61,497 bases of DNA from Flavobacteriales bacterium UBA6770 (GCA_905181875.1 CAJIZH010000003.1:1162419-1223915); one strand, 5' to 3'. Counted from the first letter of the stretch, positions 18,179 to 26,870 are shown. A program made the numbers and translations. The notes: generated by a model not told the origin, from the letters alone.

Positions 18179-20286
18179 TTGTCTTTACTTGATACGTCCA
18201 TAGAATTCTTGAAGGGAGTTGGTACAAAGCGCGCCGAACTACTGAATAAAGAATTGGGCATTTTCAGCTATCGAGATTTATTGGAATATTATCCATTCCG
18301 GTACGTCGACAAAACTCAATACCACAAGTGTAATGCGATTTCCCCAGAGGATGCACTCATTCAGGTAAAAGGAAAACTGGGTAAAATTCAAATTTCAGGA
18401 AGACCACCAAAACAAAGAATGGTGGCTGAGTTTATCGATGATTCTGGAACAATTGACTTGGTTTGGTTCAAGGGCATTCGGTTTATCAAACCGACTTTAA
18501 AACCCGACACTGAATACGTAGCATTTGGGCGACCCAATTTTTTTAATGGACGAATAAACATTGCGCATGCTGATTTGGCTGAATTTAATGCCGAAGAGGA
18601 AATGCTCAATGCCAAGTTGCAACCCATTTATTCAACAACCGAAAACTGAGTGGAAGAGGAATGAATAGCAAAGGTATCGAACGCTTGCAAAAGACATTGC
18701 TGATTGATGTTTTTAAAGAAATTCAAGAAATACTTTCCGTTGAACAACTAAACAAGTGGCATTTAATGTCAAGGCGAAAAGCGTTTAAGGAAGTCCATTT
18801 CCCTCAGAGTCCTGAGCTGTTGCAAAAGGCCAGATGGCGGTTAAAATTTGAAGAGTTTTTCTTTATTCAGCTGCAAGTTTTGCGCACCCAAATGGCCAAC
18901 AAAGCCAAGTTCAAGGGATTGGTTTTTGATCAGATTGGAGATAAATTCAACACCTTCTTCAAGCACAATTTGCCCTTTGAATTAACTGGAGCTCAAAAAC
19001 GTGTTTTGAAGGAAATTCGCCTCGATTTGAAATCAGGCACGCAAATGAATCGACTCCTTCAAGGAGACGTAGGAAGTGGAAAAACGATTGTTGCACTTAT
19101 GTCTGCGCTGATGGCTATTGACAATGGCTTTCAAGTTGCCTTGCTTGCGCCAACATCAATTCTATCTCATCAACATTATGAAGGATTAAAAGAGCTGTTA
19201 GTTGGCTTACCAGTCCGTATTAAATTATTGACCGGAAACACGAAAACTAAAGCTCGAAGGGAGCTATTGCAAGATTTAGTAGAAGGAGAATTGGAGATCG
19301 TTGTAGGAACACATGCTTTGCTGGAAGATCGAGTGGTTTTCAAAAATCTTGGTCTTGCAATTATTGATGAACAGCATAGGTTTGGTGTCGCTCAGCGATC
19401 TCGACTTTGGGCTAAAAGCGCAGAACCAACAAGTCCACCGCATATGTTGGTTATGACGGCAACACCAATTCCAAGAACCTTGGCCATGACGCTCTATGGA
19501 GATTTGGATGTTTCGGTAATTGATGAATTGCCTCCAGGGCGAAAAGCAATAAAGACGATCCATAAAACTGACGCTGGTCGATTGGCCGTTTTTGGATCTA
19601 TGCGGAAGGAGATAGCAAAAGGAAGGCAAGTCTATTTGGTTTATCCATTGATTAATGAGTCGGAACAATTCGATTACAAAGACCTCATGGACGGCTATGA
19701 ATCTATTGCAAGAGCTTTTCCAAATCCCGAATATCAAGTGGCTATAGTACATGGTAAAATGAAACCTGCGGATAAAGATTACGAGATGAATCGCTTTGTA
19801 ACTGGCGAAGCTCAAATTTTAGTAGCTACAACTGTTATTGAAGTTGGCGTTAATGTGCCCAACGCAAGTGTTATGATTATTGAAAGTGCAGAAAGATTTG
19901 GACTTTCTCAGCTGCATCAACTACGTGGTAGAGTTGGGCGGGGAGCGGATCAGAGTTTCTGCATTCTGATGACAGGAACTAAATTATCCAACGAAGGCAA
20001 AAAGCGTATGGAGATTATGGTGCGCACCAACGATGGGTTTGATATAGCAGAGGAAGATTTGCGATTGCGTGGCCCTGGTGATTTAATGGGAACTCAACAA
20101 AGTGGATTATTAGATTTAAAGATTGGCGATTTAGCCAAAGACAATCAGATTTTGGTGGCGGCAAGAGAAGAAGCTTTGTTAGTGTTAAACGCCGATCCAA
20201 ATCTTGCAAAACCGGAACACGGCCAAATCAATTTGCAATTCAGGCGGTTCTTAAAAGAACGACCGAATTGGAGTCGGATATCGTAG
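18179..20286 (+). pseudogene. recG: ATP-dependent DNA helicase RecG, interrupted by one frameshift
   Basis: Both parts together make about 700 residues, the normal RecG length. RecG remodels stalled replication forks. The first part (18179-18649, TTG start) is the wedge/OB domain (SIEFLKGVGTKRAELL). The second (to 20286) holds the helicase: LLQGDVGSGKT (Walker A), IIDEQHRFGV (DEQH box), VMTATPIPRTLAM, and QLRGRVGRG (motif VI). The parts differ by one reading frame. Adding one A to the AAAA run at 18642-18645 restores STTEKLSGRGMNSKGIERL, exactly the expected sequence. No other lesion is visible. It is thus either a very recent mutation or a homopolymer sequencing error. Confidence 0.92.
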
Positions 20287-20346
20287 CACTAAATTTCATT
20301 ATTAGGAAGAAGGTTTATCCAGAGCTACTGATTTTTAGTTCGTAAT

Positions 20347-20476
20347 CGCTTTCTGCTGAGGCAGAAAAAAGCGTGAAGAACAAATAACGAGCGATGGCTT
20401 GCCAAGCTCCTTAAAACCTTCAGAAGCGTTTTGATTCACCTTTGCGGCTTTGGGCAAAGGTGAAAGCCTCGAGGCT
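20347..20476. repeat. Cluster of three inverted repeats downstream of recG
   Basis: In 130 bases there are TTTCTGC-TGAG-GCAGAAA (20350-20367), TTCACCTTTGC / GCAAAGGTGAA with an 8-base loop (20435-20464), and the 12-base palindrome AGCCTCGAGGCT (20465-20476). The block is more GC-rich than its surroundings. It resembles a small non-autonomous repeat element, but copy number cannot be judged from one window. Confidence 0.5.
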
Positions 20477-20542
20477 TGAGCGAAAGAAGTAATTATCCTG
20501 TTTGTTTAGGACGTAATGCTATACCTACAAACAAACCTTCCT

Positions 20543-20550
20543 TATCTTTG
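20543..20550 (+). promoter_or_regulatory. -7 promoter element (TAtcTTTG)
   Basis: TATCTTTG lies only four bases upstream of the ATG at 20555, which would give a nearly leaderless transcript. This arrangement supports the ATG at 20555 over the upstream in-frame ATG at 20516. Confidence 0.45.
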
Positions 20551-20554
20551 CCCT

Positions 20555-21502
20555 ATGCCTCAAAAAGGAAAAGTATTATTTATCGATTCGGTTCATCCAA
20601 TTCTAAAAGAGGGATTGGAGAAAGACGGCTGGCAATGTGATTGGTGCATTGATGATTCTAAAGATGAGATAATCTCCAAAATTGGTAATTATGATGGCGT
20701 TGTAATTCGCTCAAAATTTCCAATGAATGAGGCAGTGATTGACTTATCAACTAACTTGAAATTCATTGCTCGTTCTGGCGCAGGACTAGAAAATATCGAT
20801 TTGGATCACGCTCAATCCAAAGGAATAAAGATTTTCAATTCACCTGAAGGTAACCGAGATGCGGTTGGAGAACAAGCCTTGGGAATGTTGCTGAATTTAT
20901 TCCAGAAATTGAACCAGGCTGCTGCTCAAGTTCGAAAGGGCATTTGGGACAGAGAAGGCAATCGGGGGGTAGAATTGAAAGGAAAAACTGTTGGAATTAT
21001 TGGTTTTGGAAATATGGGTCGAGCATTTGCGCAACGATTACAAGGTTTTGAATGTGAGGTACTGGCATACGATAAATACGTTAAGGGTTTTGGTAATGAG
21101 AAAGTAAGAGAAGTTGGCTTGTTAGAATTACAAGAAAAGTCAGATGTCATCAGTTTTCATACTCCATTGGCTGAAGAAACTCATTATTATTTCAATGCAC
21201 CTTTTATTGAAAATTGCAAAAAGTCATTTTACCTTATCAATACTGCCAGGGGAAAAATTGTTGAAACAGCCGCTTTAGTGCAGGGGCTTGAATCGGGAAT
21301 GGTAGCAGGAGCTTGCCTGGATGTATTAGAATACGAGAGCAGTTCATTTGAGAATGCTCTAGAGCGTAATGCTCCTAAACCGCTCGAATATCTAATGGAA
21401 AGTGATAAGGTTGTACTCACCCCGCATGTTGCCGGTTGGACAGTAGAAAGCTACGAGAAACTATCTTTGTTTCTGCTAGAAAAAATTAGAGCCAACTTTT
21501 AG
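20555..21502 (+). CDS. D-2-hydroxyacid dehydrogenase, phosphoglycerate-dehydrogenase-like
   Basis: The 315-residue product is a NAD-dependent D-isomer dehydrogenase. It shows the catalytic-domain segment IARSGAGLENID, the Rossmann motif GKTVGIIGFGNMGRAFA near residue 145, the catalytic Arg in INTARGKIV near 228, and the Glu/His pair (LDVLEYE, LTPHVAGWT). It lacks the C-terminal ACT domain of long SerA proteins. The N-terminal FIDSVHPILKEGLEKDGW fits a 3-phosphoglycerate or related dehydrogenase. Serine synthesis is likely, but another 2-hydroxyacid cannot be excluded. It stands alone. Confidence 0.85.
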   Translation: MPQKGKVLFIDSVHPILKEGLEKDGWQCDWCIDDSKDEIISKIGNYDGVVIRSKFPMNEAVIDLSTNLKFIARSGAGLENIDLDHAQSKGIKIFNSPEGNRDAVGEQALGMLLNLFQKLNQAAAQVRKGIWDREGNRGVELKGKTVGIIGFGNMGRAFAQRLQGFECEVLAYDKYVKGFGNEKVREVGLLELQEKSDVISFHTPLAEETHYYFNAPFIENCKKSFYLINTARGKIVETAALVQGLESGMVAGACLDVLEYESSSFENALERNAPKPLEYLMESDKVVLTPHVAGWTVESYEKLSLFLLEKIRANF

Positions 21503-21630
21503 AATACAGACTCCTAAAAGTTGACCAATTCCTTTATTTTCAATTCACCAAGAACTTTCTAAATTCATATTTCATTTCGTTATAGGTTCTTGCAAAACCT
21601 TCAATGCTATGACGTGTTTTTGTGTGATTG

Positions 21631-21924
21631 TCAAAATGGCTGTGATTTAGTGCTGCCGGAGATCTTTTTTGCAAATTCAATTAGTTTGTGCTTGTCGGTA
21701 TTGATACCGTCTAAGCAGGGATCAATGTTTTGTCTTTGAACTATAAATTGATTTTGAAAGTGCTCTACTTCGCGTAAAACAGCTTTCTTCTCTTCTTGAA
21801 AACTGGCTGCCTCTTCTAAGCTTTTTGTAAGGAAAGTTAGCTCTTCATAACAGAAGTGCAACTCCTTCTTCCACATTTCGTGTTCGAAATGTAGGTCTTT
21901 AATAAACAGTACTTTTTCTTTCAT
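21631..21924 (-). CDS. Small coiled-coil protein of unknown function
   Basis: This 97-residue, soluble, charged protein is almost entirely helical (WKKELHFCYEELTFLTKSLEEAA ... LREVEHFQNQFIVQRQNID). The HFQNQFIVQRxxID segment recurs in small uncharacterised Bacteroidota proteins as far as I recall. I see no enzymatic motif and cannot assign a role. It is isolated between the dehydrogenase and the glucosaminidase. Confidence 0.6.
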   Translation of the reverse strand: MKEKVLFIKDLHFEHEMWKKELHFCYEELTFLTKSLEEAASFQEEKKAVLREVEHFQNQFIVQRQNIDPCLDGINTDKHKLIEFAKKISGSTKSQPF

Positions 21925-22049
21925 GATATTTAGCTTTAAGTATCCAAATTAGATGCCAAAAGCTGGTAGAATATGAATAATATCAGCTAAGAGAAGTTCT
22001 TTTATTCGCTATGAAAATGAATGGAATACGCGGCAGATAACTCTTTGGG

Positions 22050-23027
22050 TTACTTCAGTTTTATCTTCTGACCAACCTTTATTACAGCCCCTTTTTCAAG
22101 ATTATTTTTGCGTCTTATGCTACCAAGCTTAACACCATACATCTGGCTGATTTTCCAAAGGTTATCCCCTTTTTTTACAGAATATGTTTTTTCATCCCCG
22201 TGAAATTTGAGTCGCTTTGGCTGCAGGTAAATTGTTATTCCTGTAGGAATTTTAGATTTCTTTTTTAGACTATTGTAATGGCATATTTGCCAACGACCCA
22301 TGTTGTAGCGTTTAGCCAAAATATCAGGAGTATCCCCAGCCTGACTTTTTACAAATTTGATATTGTTTTTAGAAAGAGAAACAGGCCTATTCCCTCCTTT
22401 TGTTTTTGCGTTTGGAATTGGAATACTTACTGTTTCTTCTATGCTTTCTGTTGATGCGATAGGACTTCCAGAGCCACCTTTTGAGCTTGCTCCAAGCGAT
22501 TTCATATCGCCTTTATCCATTTTATCGAATTTGTACAATTCATTTTCTTCAATCAATCGGATCAATAAATCTGGATACTTCGGATTGGTAGCATAGCCAG
22601 CTTTCTTAAGGCCTTTTGCCCATCCTTTATAGTCGGTTTGTTTTAAGTCAAATAGAAAGGCGTATCGCCTGTTGCGGTGCAGAAAATCGGAGTGATCTAC
22701 GTAGGATTCATATACAGTAGCATATACTCGAAAGCATTCGTCCTTAGCATCGTCATCCATATAATACTTGCCTCCGGTCCAGCTAGAATGGCATTTGATT
22801 CCAAAATGATTGCGTGCTTTTTTTGCCAAACCAGAATTACCGTAATCACTTTCAAGCATTCCTTGAGCTAAGGTTATACTTGCAGGTACACCACTTTTTA
22901 TCATCTCAGCAACCGCATCTTGATCAAACTTTTGTTTGTATTGTATTGGAGTTTGACGAGTTTGAGCAATGCCTAGATTACTCAAAAACAACGTTAAAAG
23001 AATCAGATTTGTACGCATCATACTCAC
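22050..23027 (-). CDS. Exported N-acetylglucosaminidase (GH73) with two LysM domains
   Basis: The 325-residue product has a signal peptide ending near GIAQ, then a GH73-type glucosaminidase domain (residues about 30-170). The domain has SGVPASITLAQGMLESDYGNSGLA with the catalytic Glu, followed by KARNHFGIKCHSSWTGG and YATNPKYPDLLIRLIEE. A Ser/Gly-rich linker leads to two LysM peptidoglycan-binding domains (about 228-278 and 280-325, the latter SVKKGDNLWKISQMYGV). It cleaves glycan strands in the wall, probably in cell separation. The order and length are normal for Bacteroidota enzymes of this type. Confidence 0.92.
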   Translation of the reverse strand: MSMMRTNLILLTLFLSNLGIAQTRQTPIQYKQKFDQDAVAEMIKSGVPASITLAQGMLESDYGNSGLAKKARNHFGIKCHSSWTGGKYYMDDDAKDECFRVYATVYESYVDHSDFLHRNRRYAFLFDLKQTDYKGWAKGLKKAGYATNPKYPDLLIRLIEENELYKFDKMDKGDMKSLGASSKGGSGSPIASTESIEETVSIPIPNAKTKGGNRPVSLSKNNIKFVKSQAGDTPDILAKRYNMGRWQICHYNSLKKKSKIPTGITIYLQPKRLKFHGDEKTYSVKKGDNLWKISQMYGVKLGSIRRKNNLEKGAVIKVGQKIKLK

Positions 23028-23107
23028 GTACCAAAATTATTGCCAAGCTAGTCAAACACTCGATAAACTGTTAGGTATTGCAAACACCTGAGTGTTGACG
23101 TTAAAAT

Positions 23108-23115
23108 TACTTTTG
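23108..23115 (+). promoter_or_regulatory. -7 promoter element (TActTTTG)
   Basis: TACTTTTG matches TAnnTTTG and ends four bases before the ATG of the rhomboid gene, again implying a leaderless or very short-leader transcript. Confidence 0.4.
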
Positions 23116-23119
23116 CTTC

Positions 23120-23710
23120 ATGATAGAGTTTAAGCCGTTAGGCAAGTCAACGGGTAGTAATTCCTCTTGGAAGTTAACCTACAATGCCCCATTAACGTTG
23201 AGTTTTACGTTGATTGCGTTTGTTTTTTTAATTATGAACTATATTACTGGAGGATTGGTAAATGCTGCGTGCGCTTTAACTCCAGATATCTCTTTTATTG
23301 GTTTGTATCGATATGTGACCTATGTGCTTTGTCATGCAAATTGGGCACACTTGGCTAGTAATTCGCTCTATCTATTAATGTTAGGTCCTTTGCTTGAAGA
23401 AAAATATGGAGCAAAAGAATTACTCTTCATGAGTTTAATTACCGCCGTAATTACGGGGCTAATTAATATGTTTTTGTTTCGCCAAGTTATTGTAGGTGCA
23501 AGTGGAATTGTATTTATGTTCATTATCCTATCGTCTTTAGTAAATATGAAACGAAAGGAAATTCCACTCACATTTATTCTAGTGACATTTGTATTTATCG
23601 GAAATGAAATTGTAAACAGTTTAGGGGACGATAATATTTCCCAGTTCGGGCATATTTGTGGCGGACTCTGCGGTGGGGCACTCGGATTTTTGAAACGAAA
23701 TGTTACTTAG
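23120..23710 (+). CDS. Rhomboid family intramembrane serine protease
   Basis: The 196-residue product has about six membrane helices and the rhomboid signature: HANWAHLASNSLYLLMLGPLLEEKYG (loop/TM2), VGASGIVFMFI with the catalytic serine of GxSG near residue 135, and the catalytic histidine in FGHICGGLCGGALGF near 178. Rhomboids cleave substrates within or next to the membrane. It is shorter than E. coli GlpG because it lacks the cytoplasmic domain. Its 3' end overlaps that of the XRE regulator by eight bases, tail to tail. Confidence 0.88.
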   Translation: MIEFKPLGKSTGSNSSWKLTYNAPLTLSFTLIAFVFLIMNYITGGLVNAACALTPDISFIGLYRYVTYVLCHANWAHLASNSLYLLMLGPLLEEKYGAKELLFMSLITAVITGLINMFLFRQVIVGASGIVFMFIILSSLVNMKRKEIPLTFILVTFVFIGNEIVNSLGDDNISQFGHICGGLCGGALGFLKRNVT

Positions 23711-24425
23711 TTTTTTCCAGTTTTGAAACCCTTTCTTCCAGTTTTTTGAGTTGGCTGTCTATGGATACAACGGCACCCAATGTCTTTTGAATAACCAATT
23801 TCACAGGAAAATGATACTTAACTTTAGTGAGTTCTATTTCTGTTGAGTTGAGCGTTAATATAAGATTGGTTTTTCCGCTTATATAATCGCCCAGATAGAT
23901 TTGTTCGTCGGTTATTGCAATGATTAAGGCGTTTGGCTTTGGCGCTTCTTCCGTAGAAACAATTGCTCCAAATGGGGTTAATTGGTTGCCTGTTTTGATT
24001 TTCACTCCAGAGAGTTCAATCCACATATTTCCATTGTTGGCACTTCCTGGAAATGAAAACCGATACAAATCTGCCAAATTTTCCATTGCCTGGTGCAAAA
24101 GGTTTTGATTTAGTAGCTGAGCGGAACTCAAAAAATGGAGTTGTTGAATTGAATTATCCGTGATTCCCTTTCCTTTTGTGCTCGTGTTTGGAACCAAATC
24201 GAAATGGGTAAGTTGATTTACGGTAAGGTCTTTAACAAAAATATCATTTAAAGGAATACTAAAATATTTAGCTATTTCAATTACAACATCAATTTTCGGC
24301 TCAGCCCTCCCTTCTTCATATGCGCCAATTCGAGCACGATTAAGATCGAAGAGTTCTGCGAATTGACTTTGGTTCAAGCCTTTTACAGTTCTTATTTTTC
24401 GAATGTTAGAGCCTATCTTGGACAT
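23703..24425 (-). CDS. XRE-family transcriptional regulator
   Basis: The 240-residue product has an N-terminal helix-turn-helix (residues about 5-60: IGSNIRKIRTVKGLNQSQFAELF, ARIGAYEEGRAEPK). A middle domain of about 130 residues (MWIELSGVKIKTGNQL ... LIIAITDEQIYLGDYI) could bind a ligand. The protein ends in a short coiled coil (LKKLEERVSKLEKTK) for dimerisation. It is encoded divergently from the PspA/polyamine operon with a 235-base spacer containing two palindromes. This makes it the likely local regulator and probably autoregulatory. The ligand is unknown. Confidence 0.85.
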   Translation of the reverse strand: MSKIGSNIRKIRTVKGLNQSQFAELFDLNRARIGAYEEGRAEPKIDVVIEIAKYFSIPLNDIFVKDLTVNQLTHFDLVPNTSTKGKGITDNSIQQLHFLSSAQLLNQNLLHQAMENLADLYRFSFPGSANNGNMWIELSGVKIKTGNQLTPFGAIVSTEEAPKPNALIIAITDEQIYLGDYISGKTNLILTLNSTEIELTKVKYHFPVKLVIQKTLGAVVSIDSQLKKLEERVSKLEKTK

Positions 24426-24485
24426 AATTTTGTTTTTTTATCAGAACGCTAAGTACTAAAAAATTTATCGTAAATCAAAAATATT

Positions 24486-24518
24486 GCTAAAATTAATAGC
24501 ATTGCTAAAAATATTAGT
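24486..24518. promoter_or_regulatory. Tandem palindromic operator candidate for the XRE regulator
   Basis: GCTAAAATTAATAGC (24486-24500) and GCTAAAAATATTAGT (24504-24518) are two similar 15-base palindromes whose starts are 18 bases apart. A related GCTAAGTACTAA lies at 24449-24460. They lie 61 bases upstream of the divergent regulator start, on the side of the polyamine/PspA operon. Confidence 0.5.
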
Positions 24519-24564
24519 ATTTTGGTCGAGTTATAATTATTAAAAACTAAAGAGGAGGAGCGAA

Positions 24565-24648
24565 TTGAAAATTAAAGAAGAGTTGATTTATACACTAATA
24601 AAGGAACGAAGTTTTATTTTTGGTAAGTGTAAATTAAAGCTCGTTTAA
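24565..24648 (+). other. Possible 27-codon leader ORF ahead of the PspA/polyamine operon
   Basis: A TTG codon preceded five bases upstream by AGAGGAGGAG opens a 27-residue frame (MKIKEELIYTLIKERSFIFG...) that ends 12 bases before the YbjN-like gene. A strong Shine-Dalgarno-like block is unusual in Bacteroidota. It might be a regulatory upstream ORF or chance. Confidence 0.3.
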
Positions 24649-24660
24649 ACAAGATAGATT

Positions 24661-25056
24661 ATGGAAAATCACTTCAACAAGGTTAAAGATTATGTTCTGG
24701 ATTTGGGTTATACAATAACATCAATGAATGAAGAAGACGGCATTTTGGTTATAGAAAATGAGTCTTACGGAATTAAAAACTGTGTTGTTGGTTGCGCTGA
24801 GCCAATACTAATCTTAGAACAATATATAACTCAGATTGAGAATGGATCAGTAGAGGTATATAGAAGTTTACTGCAAAAGAATCGTGATATTATTCACGGT
24901 GCTTTTGTTCTTGACGAATCAGGTACAAAACTGATTTTTAGAGATACTCTGCAAATTGTAAGTCTAGACTTAAATGAACTGGAAGGTTCTCTTAATTCGT
25001 TAAGTCTATTGTTGTCAGAGTATTCTGACGAATTAATTAAATTTTCTAAACTTTAA
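24661..25056 (+). CDS. YbjN-like (type III chaperone fold) protein
   Basis: The 131-residue soluble protein begins with ENHFNKVKDYVLDLGYTITSMNEEDGILVIENESYG, the beta-hairpin layout of the YbjN/Tir-chaperone-like fold. It ends with a helical segment (LEGSLNSLSLLLSEYSDELIKF). Such proteins often sit beside PspA homologues, where E. coli has the unrelated-named YjfI. No catalytic residues are visible. As first gene of the operon and with a chaperone-like fold, it may bind one of the other components; this is inference. Confidence 0.6.
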   Translation: MENHFNKVKDYVLDLGYTITSMNEEDGILVIENESYGIKNCVVGCAEPILILEQYITQIENGSVEVYRSLLQKNRDIIHGAFVLDESGTKLIFRDTLQIVSLDLNELEGSLNSLSLLLSEYSDELIKFSKL

Positions 25057-25070
25057 AAAACAAAACTATT

Positions 25071-25778
25071 ATGAGCTTATTTAAAAGAATATTCACACTA
25101 GGTAAAGCAGAATCTAATGCTGTTATTGACAAATTGGAAGACCCAATAAAAATGACAGAACAAGGAATTAGAGATATGAAATCTGACCTTGAAAAATCTT
25201 TAAAAGCACTTGCTGAAGTTAAGGCAATGGCAATTAGAGCCAAGAATGAAATAAAAGAACAAGAAGACCGATCAGCAGATTACGAAAAAAAGGCAATGAT
25301 GCTTCTTCAACGTGCTGAGTCGGGACAGATTGATGCCGATGAAGCAGACCGTCTAGCGGGTGAAGCGCTTACCAAAAAGACGGAGTGTGATAGTCACGTG
25401 GAACGTTCAAAAGCGGAGCAAGTTAAGTTTGATGGTGATGTTGCAAAATTGGATGCTAATGTGAAAAAAATTCGTTCTAAAGTTAGTTCTTGGGAAAATG
25501 AATTAAAAACATTGAAAGCAAGAGTAAAAGTTGCTAGTTCTACAAAGAACTTGAACAAACAAATGGCTTCAATAGATTCTTCAGATACAATTGCTATGCT
25601 GGAGCGAATGAAAGATAAGGTAAATGAAGAAGAGGCTTTAGCTGAAGCTTACGGAGATATTGCGAACGAATCACGCTCTTTAGATGATGAAATTGATACA
25701 GCTATTGGAAACTCTAGTTCTGCATCGAGCGATAAATTAGCTGAGCTAAAGGCAAAAATGGCTGCAGCTAAGGGATAG
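25071..25778 (+). CDS. PspA/IM30 family membrane-stress protein
   Basis: The 235-residue product is one long helical coiled coil with the PspA hallmarks: an N-terminal amphipathic FKRIFTLGKAESNAVIDKLEDPIKM and the following EQGIRDMKSDLEKSLKALAEVKA. PspA proteins form ESCRT-III-like polymers on the inner membrane and limit proton leakage under envelope stress. It ends in an acidic ESRSLDDEID region and a short tail (KLAELKAKMAAAKG). It starts 14 bases after the YbjN-like stop. Its nearest functional parallel is E. coli YjfJ, a PspA paralogue next to a DUF350 gene. Confidence 0.9.
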   Translation: MSLFKRIFTLGKAESNAVIDKLEDPIKMTEQGIRDMKSDLEKSLKALAEVKAMAIRAKNEIKEQEDRSADYEKKAMMLLQRAESGQIDADEADRLAGEALTKKTECDSHVERSKAEQVKFDGDVAKLDANVKKIRSKVSSWENELKTLKARVKVASSTKNLNKQMASIDSSDTIAMLERMKDKVNEEEALAEAYGDIANESRSLDDEIDTAIGNSSSASSDKLAELKAKMAAAKG

Positions 25779-25803
25779 TCATTCACATAAAACACAAATT
25801 ATT

Positions 25804-25965
25804 ATGAGAGTTTCTTTAGGAACCATAGTAGAGATTATTTTTTTAATTGGATTGATTTTCGTTTTGATTTCGGTGGTAAAGATGGTTTGGTATTTTTTCA
25901 CTCCAATTGTGCTCATTCTGGTAGGATATTTCCTTTATAGGAAGTATAAAAAAGGAGGGTTTTAG
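25804..25965 (+). CDS. 53-residue membrane peptide of the PspA/polyamine cluster
   Basis: A short ORF fills the gap between pspA and speD. The 53 residues contain two adjacent hydrophobic stretches (IVEIIFLIGLIFVLISVVKM and WYFFTPIVLILVGYFLY) and a basic tail RKYKKGGF. It would be one long or two short membrane helices with a positive cytoplasmic end. It starts 25 bases after pspA and ends one base before the speD TTG, so it is translationally linked. It resembles PspB/PspC-like small partners only in size and location. The role is unknown. Confidence 0.65.
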   Translation: MRVSLGTIVEIIFLIGLIFVLISVVKMVWYFFTPIVLILVGYFLYRKYKKGGF

Positions 25966-25966
25966 A

Positions 25967-26335
25967 TTGGAGGGTGTAGGATTACATATTCTAATGGAGT
26001 TTTACGATTGTTCACCGACAGTGCTTGATGACGATAAGCTGTTGGAAGAACTTATGATAGAAGCAGCAGAAAAAGCTTCTGCCACCATTATCAAGTCGGT
26101 TTTTCATAAATTTTCTCCTCAAGGTGTGACTGGTGTGGTTGTAGTAGCCGAAAGCCATTTAGCCATTCATACTTGGCCAGAAAAGCAATACGCCGCTGTC
26201 GATTTTTTTACTTGTAATGATAAAATGGACCACGAAAAAGCACAATTGCATTTAAAAAATGGGCTTTTATCAAGTAGAGAAGTGATAAAATTGGTGGCGC
26301 GAGGTACTGAAATTAGTGAAGATATTAAAAAGTAA
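25967..26335 (+). CDS. speD: S-adenosylmethionine decarboxylase proenzyme
   Basis: The 122-residue product belongs to the short class of AdoMet decarboxylase that makes decarboxylated AdoMet, the aminopropyl donor for polyamines. The self-cleavage site that creates the pyruvoyl group is intact (VVVVAESHLAIHTWPE, serine near residue 63). FSPQGVTG and VDFFTC also match the family. The TTG at 25967 has AGGAGG 8 bases upstream; the next ATG (25994) would cut into the conserved N-terminus. Lying between a PspA partner and membrane aminopropyltransferases, it probably feeds both of these enzymes. Confidence 0.93.
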   Translation: MEGVGLHILMEFYDCSPTVLDDDKLLEELMIEAAEKASATIIKSVFHKFSPQGVTGVVVVAESHLAIHTWPEKQYAAVDFFTCNDKMDHEKAQLHLKNGLLSSREVIKLVARGTEISEDIKK

Positions 26336-26339
26336 TTAA

Positions 26340-26867
26340 ATGGGATTATTAGATTTTTTTGGCAAGAAGAAAGCGGTTAAAGTAGATTACAACCTTGCTG
26401 AATTGAATGTTGGATTTATTGTAGAGTATTTCATGAAAACCTGGGAGGTTAAAAAGGTATACCATTACGATTGGGGAAATAACTTCGATTCAATTGAATA
26501 CCTTCTTGATGCCGGTGATGAAAAATGCTATTTATCTGTTGAAGATGATGATGGCATTGTATGCATGATTTCTAAAAAGGTCGAGATGAGCGCAATAGAT
26601 GCTAATTTAGTTTCTCAAATTGTGAAACAAGATGATGCTCCTCAGCAGCTGGTTTATGAAAACAAAACGTACCATAGAAAAAGCTCTGGACAAGGATATT
26701 GCGGAGAAAACGATGATATTAAAGAAAATTGGTCCAAATTCGTGAACTGGGTTTATGAAAGCGGAGAAGAATTTATTTCAATCGATCGTTGGGCAGAAGA
26801 AGAGTTTTCTGCGGTGCAAGGATCGTATGTAAAAGAGTTCGAGTTTTCTAATATATTGCCAAAGTAA
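26340..26867 (+). CDS. DUF4178 domain protein
   Basis: The 175-residue product is soluble and acidic. Features of DUF4178 are the N-terminal short amphipathic start MGLLDFFGKKK, the beta-rich core (EVKKVYHYDWGNNFDSIEYLL), and the conserved late segment SIDRWAEEEFSAVQGSYVKEFEFSNILP. DUF4178 proteins recur beside PspA, DUF350 and polyamine genes in several phyla, by my recollection, but I know of no assigned activity. The gene starts four bases after speD, in the same operon. Confidence 0.8.
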   Translation: MGLLDFFGKKKAVKVDYNLAELNVGFIVEYFMKTWEVKKVYHYDWGNNFDSIEYLLDAGDEKCYLSVEDDDGIVCMISKKVEMSAIDANLVSQIVKQDDAPQQLVYENKTYHRKSSGQGYCGENDDIKENWSKFVNWVYESGEEFISIDRWAEEEFSAVQGSYVKEFEFSNILPK

Positions 26868-26870
26868 AAT

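Noticed and set aside
19276..19815. 179-residue minus-strand ORF
   Set aside because: It is a shadow of the RecG helicase core and its composition (many H, W, C, R) is typical of antisense frames.
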